From contig NZ_SJOJ01000007.1 in the NCBI RefSeq assembly GCF_004330295.1, positions 62,001 to 126,000 of the forward strand: a stretch of DNA of 64,000 bases, read 5' to 3'. Positions 63,305 through 64,000 of the stretch are shown piece after piece. A model generated the notes under the pieces. The model had not been told where the DNA came from and did not search any database. It worked only from the letters and a program-made list of their open reading frames with translations. This stretch comes from Rahnella victoriana (lineage in GTDB: Bacteria > Pseudomonadota > Gammaproteobacteria > Enterobacterales > Enterobacteriaceae). Positions within the stretch are counted from its first letter, which is position 1; the number at the start of each line of letters is the position of its first letter. The translations under genes and the position numbers were made by a program.

Positions 63305-64000
63305 TCAGGCGATAAACACCACATAGACGGCGATCGCCACGAAGAAGCGGTAAATCGCAAACGGGATAAACGAAATGCGTTTAATCACCGCCAGGAAGGT
63401 TTTAATGGCAATCAGCGCGACAAAAAACGCGGAGATAAAACCGGTGGCGAACATCGGCAAATCAGCCAGCGTCAGGAAGCTGTAGCTCTTGTATAAGTCC
63501 AGCGCTGTGGCACCCATCATCATCGGCACGGCCAGCAGGAAGGAGAATTCAGACGCGGCAAAACGGCTGATCCCCATTAACATCCCGCCACTGATGGTGG
63601 CGCCTGAACGGGAAAATCCCGGCCAGAGCGCCAGACACTGGAACACACCGATCATAAACGCCTGCAGGTAGCTGATATCATCCAGCCCCTCGGCACGCGG
63701 TTTCTTCGGCTTCAGCAGCTCAGCGGCAATCAGTAACACCCCGCCGACCACCAGCGAATACATCACAAACTTTGGTTCAAACAACGACTTAATTTGCGAA
63801 TGAAACAGCAAGCCGATGACGGTGGCCGGGATCATTCCCAGAATAATATGCAGTAAATTCAACCGGCGGGAACCTGTTCCTTCATGCACCGGCGGCTTGC
63901 CAAAATGCAGGCCAATCATGCTGAACAGACGACGCCAGAACATCACCACCACAGCCAGAATCGATCCTAACTGAATGACCACTTCAAATGATTTTGAGGT
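63305..64000 (-). CDS. uppP: Undecaprenyl-diphosphatase UppP (BacA), 5' end outside the window
   Basis: UppP recycles the lipid carrier undecaprenyl diphosphate for peptidoglycan synthesis and gives bacitracin tolerance when abundant. The visible 231 residues correspond to residues from about 43 to the end of the 273-residue E. coli protein; the frame runs off the window edge. The second catalytic motif, [15 protein letters not shown], is visible, with several membrane helices. The first motif (EGLTEFLPVSSTGH in E. coli) lies beyond base 64000. Confidence 0.96.
   Translation of the reverse strand, partial: TSKSFEVVIQLGSILAVVVMFWRRLFSMIGLHFGKPPVHEGTGSRRLNLLHIILGMIPATVIGLLFHSQIKSLFEPKFVMYSLVVGGVLLIAAELLKPKKPRAEGLDDISYLQAFMIGVFQCLALWPGFSRSGATISGGMLMGISRFAASEFSFLLAVPMMMGATALDLYKSYSFLTLADLPMFATGFISAFFVALIAIKTFLAVIKRISFIPFAIYRFFVAIAVYVVFIA

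Overview
This is core chromosome of a gamma-proteobacterium of the order Enterobacterales. Nearly every gene is a close full-length match to an E. coli protein. Details that differ from E. coli (an ExbB with an extra N-terminal leader, ERIC repeats, a TRAP transporter beside metC, gar genes beside barA) point to a Yersiniaceae-type genus such as Rahnella, Serratia or Ewingella. The genus is an inference from remembered families, not from a search. The window begins inside iap and ends inside uppP. I found no rRNA, tRNA, CRISPR array, insertion sequence or prophage gene.

Layout. 1-7.2 kb: the 3' end of iap, the assimilatory sulfate-reduction operon cysJIH, an unassigned exported hydrolase, and queD/queE of queuosine synthesis. 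Four ERIC repeats fall in this stretch; three of them end exactly at TAA stop codons. 7.9-18.8 kb: eno, pyrG, mazG, relA and rlmD on the minus strand, and the hybrid sensor kinase gene barA divergent from them. 18.8-26.7 kb: a D-serine dehydratase/D-threonine aldolase-like gene, then galactarate/glucarate catabolism (garPLRK opposite garD, with a shared control region). 26.7-33.7 kb: exbBD under a Fur box, a three-gene TRAP transporter, metC and yghB. 33.7-37 kb: the regulator yqhC facing a zinc alcohol dehydrogenase and dkgA, an aldehyde-detoxification module. 37-47.6 kb: ftsP, plsC, parC, mdaB, ygiN, parE, yqiA, cpdA, yqiB and nudF. 47.8-55.2 kb: tolC with a marbox-like site, ygiBCD, ribB with an FMN riboswitch, ubiK and yjeH. 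55.2-64 kb: hldE, glnE, ygiF, ygiM, cca and partial uppP.

How the genes work together. CysJ and CysI reduce sulfite made after CysH acts on PAPS. GarP imports galactarate or glucarate, GarD dehydrates galactarate, GarL cleaves the product to pyruvate and tartronate semialdehyde, GarR reduces the latter to glycerate and GarK phosphorylates it, feeding Eno. ExbBD powers TonB-dependent iron uptake. YqhC probably controls the neighbouring reductases. ParC and ParE form topoisomerase IV. TolC is the outer-membrane exit duct.

I do not see a wholly new multi-gene system. The points most worth checking are the ERIC insertions at stop codons and inside cysJIH, a 21-bp-spaced repeat array in front of the yqhC-controlled dehydrogenase, a TRAP operon of unknown substrate between exbB and metC, a terminator placed directly before the glnE ribosome-binding site, and the unassigned hydrolase beside cysJ.
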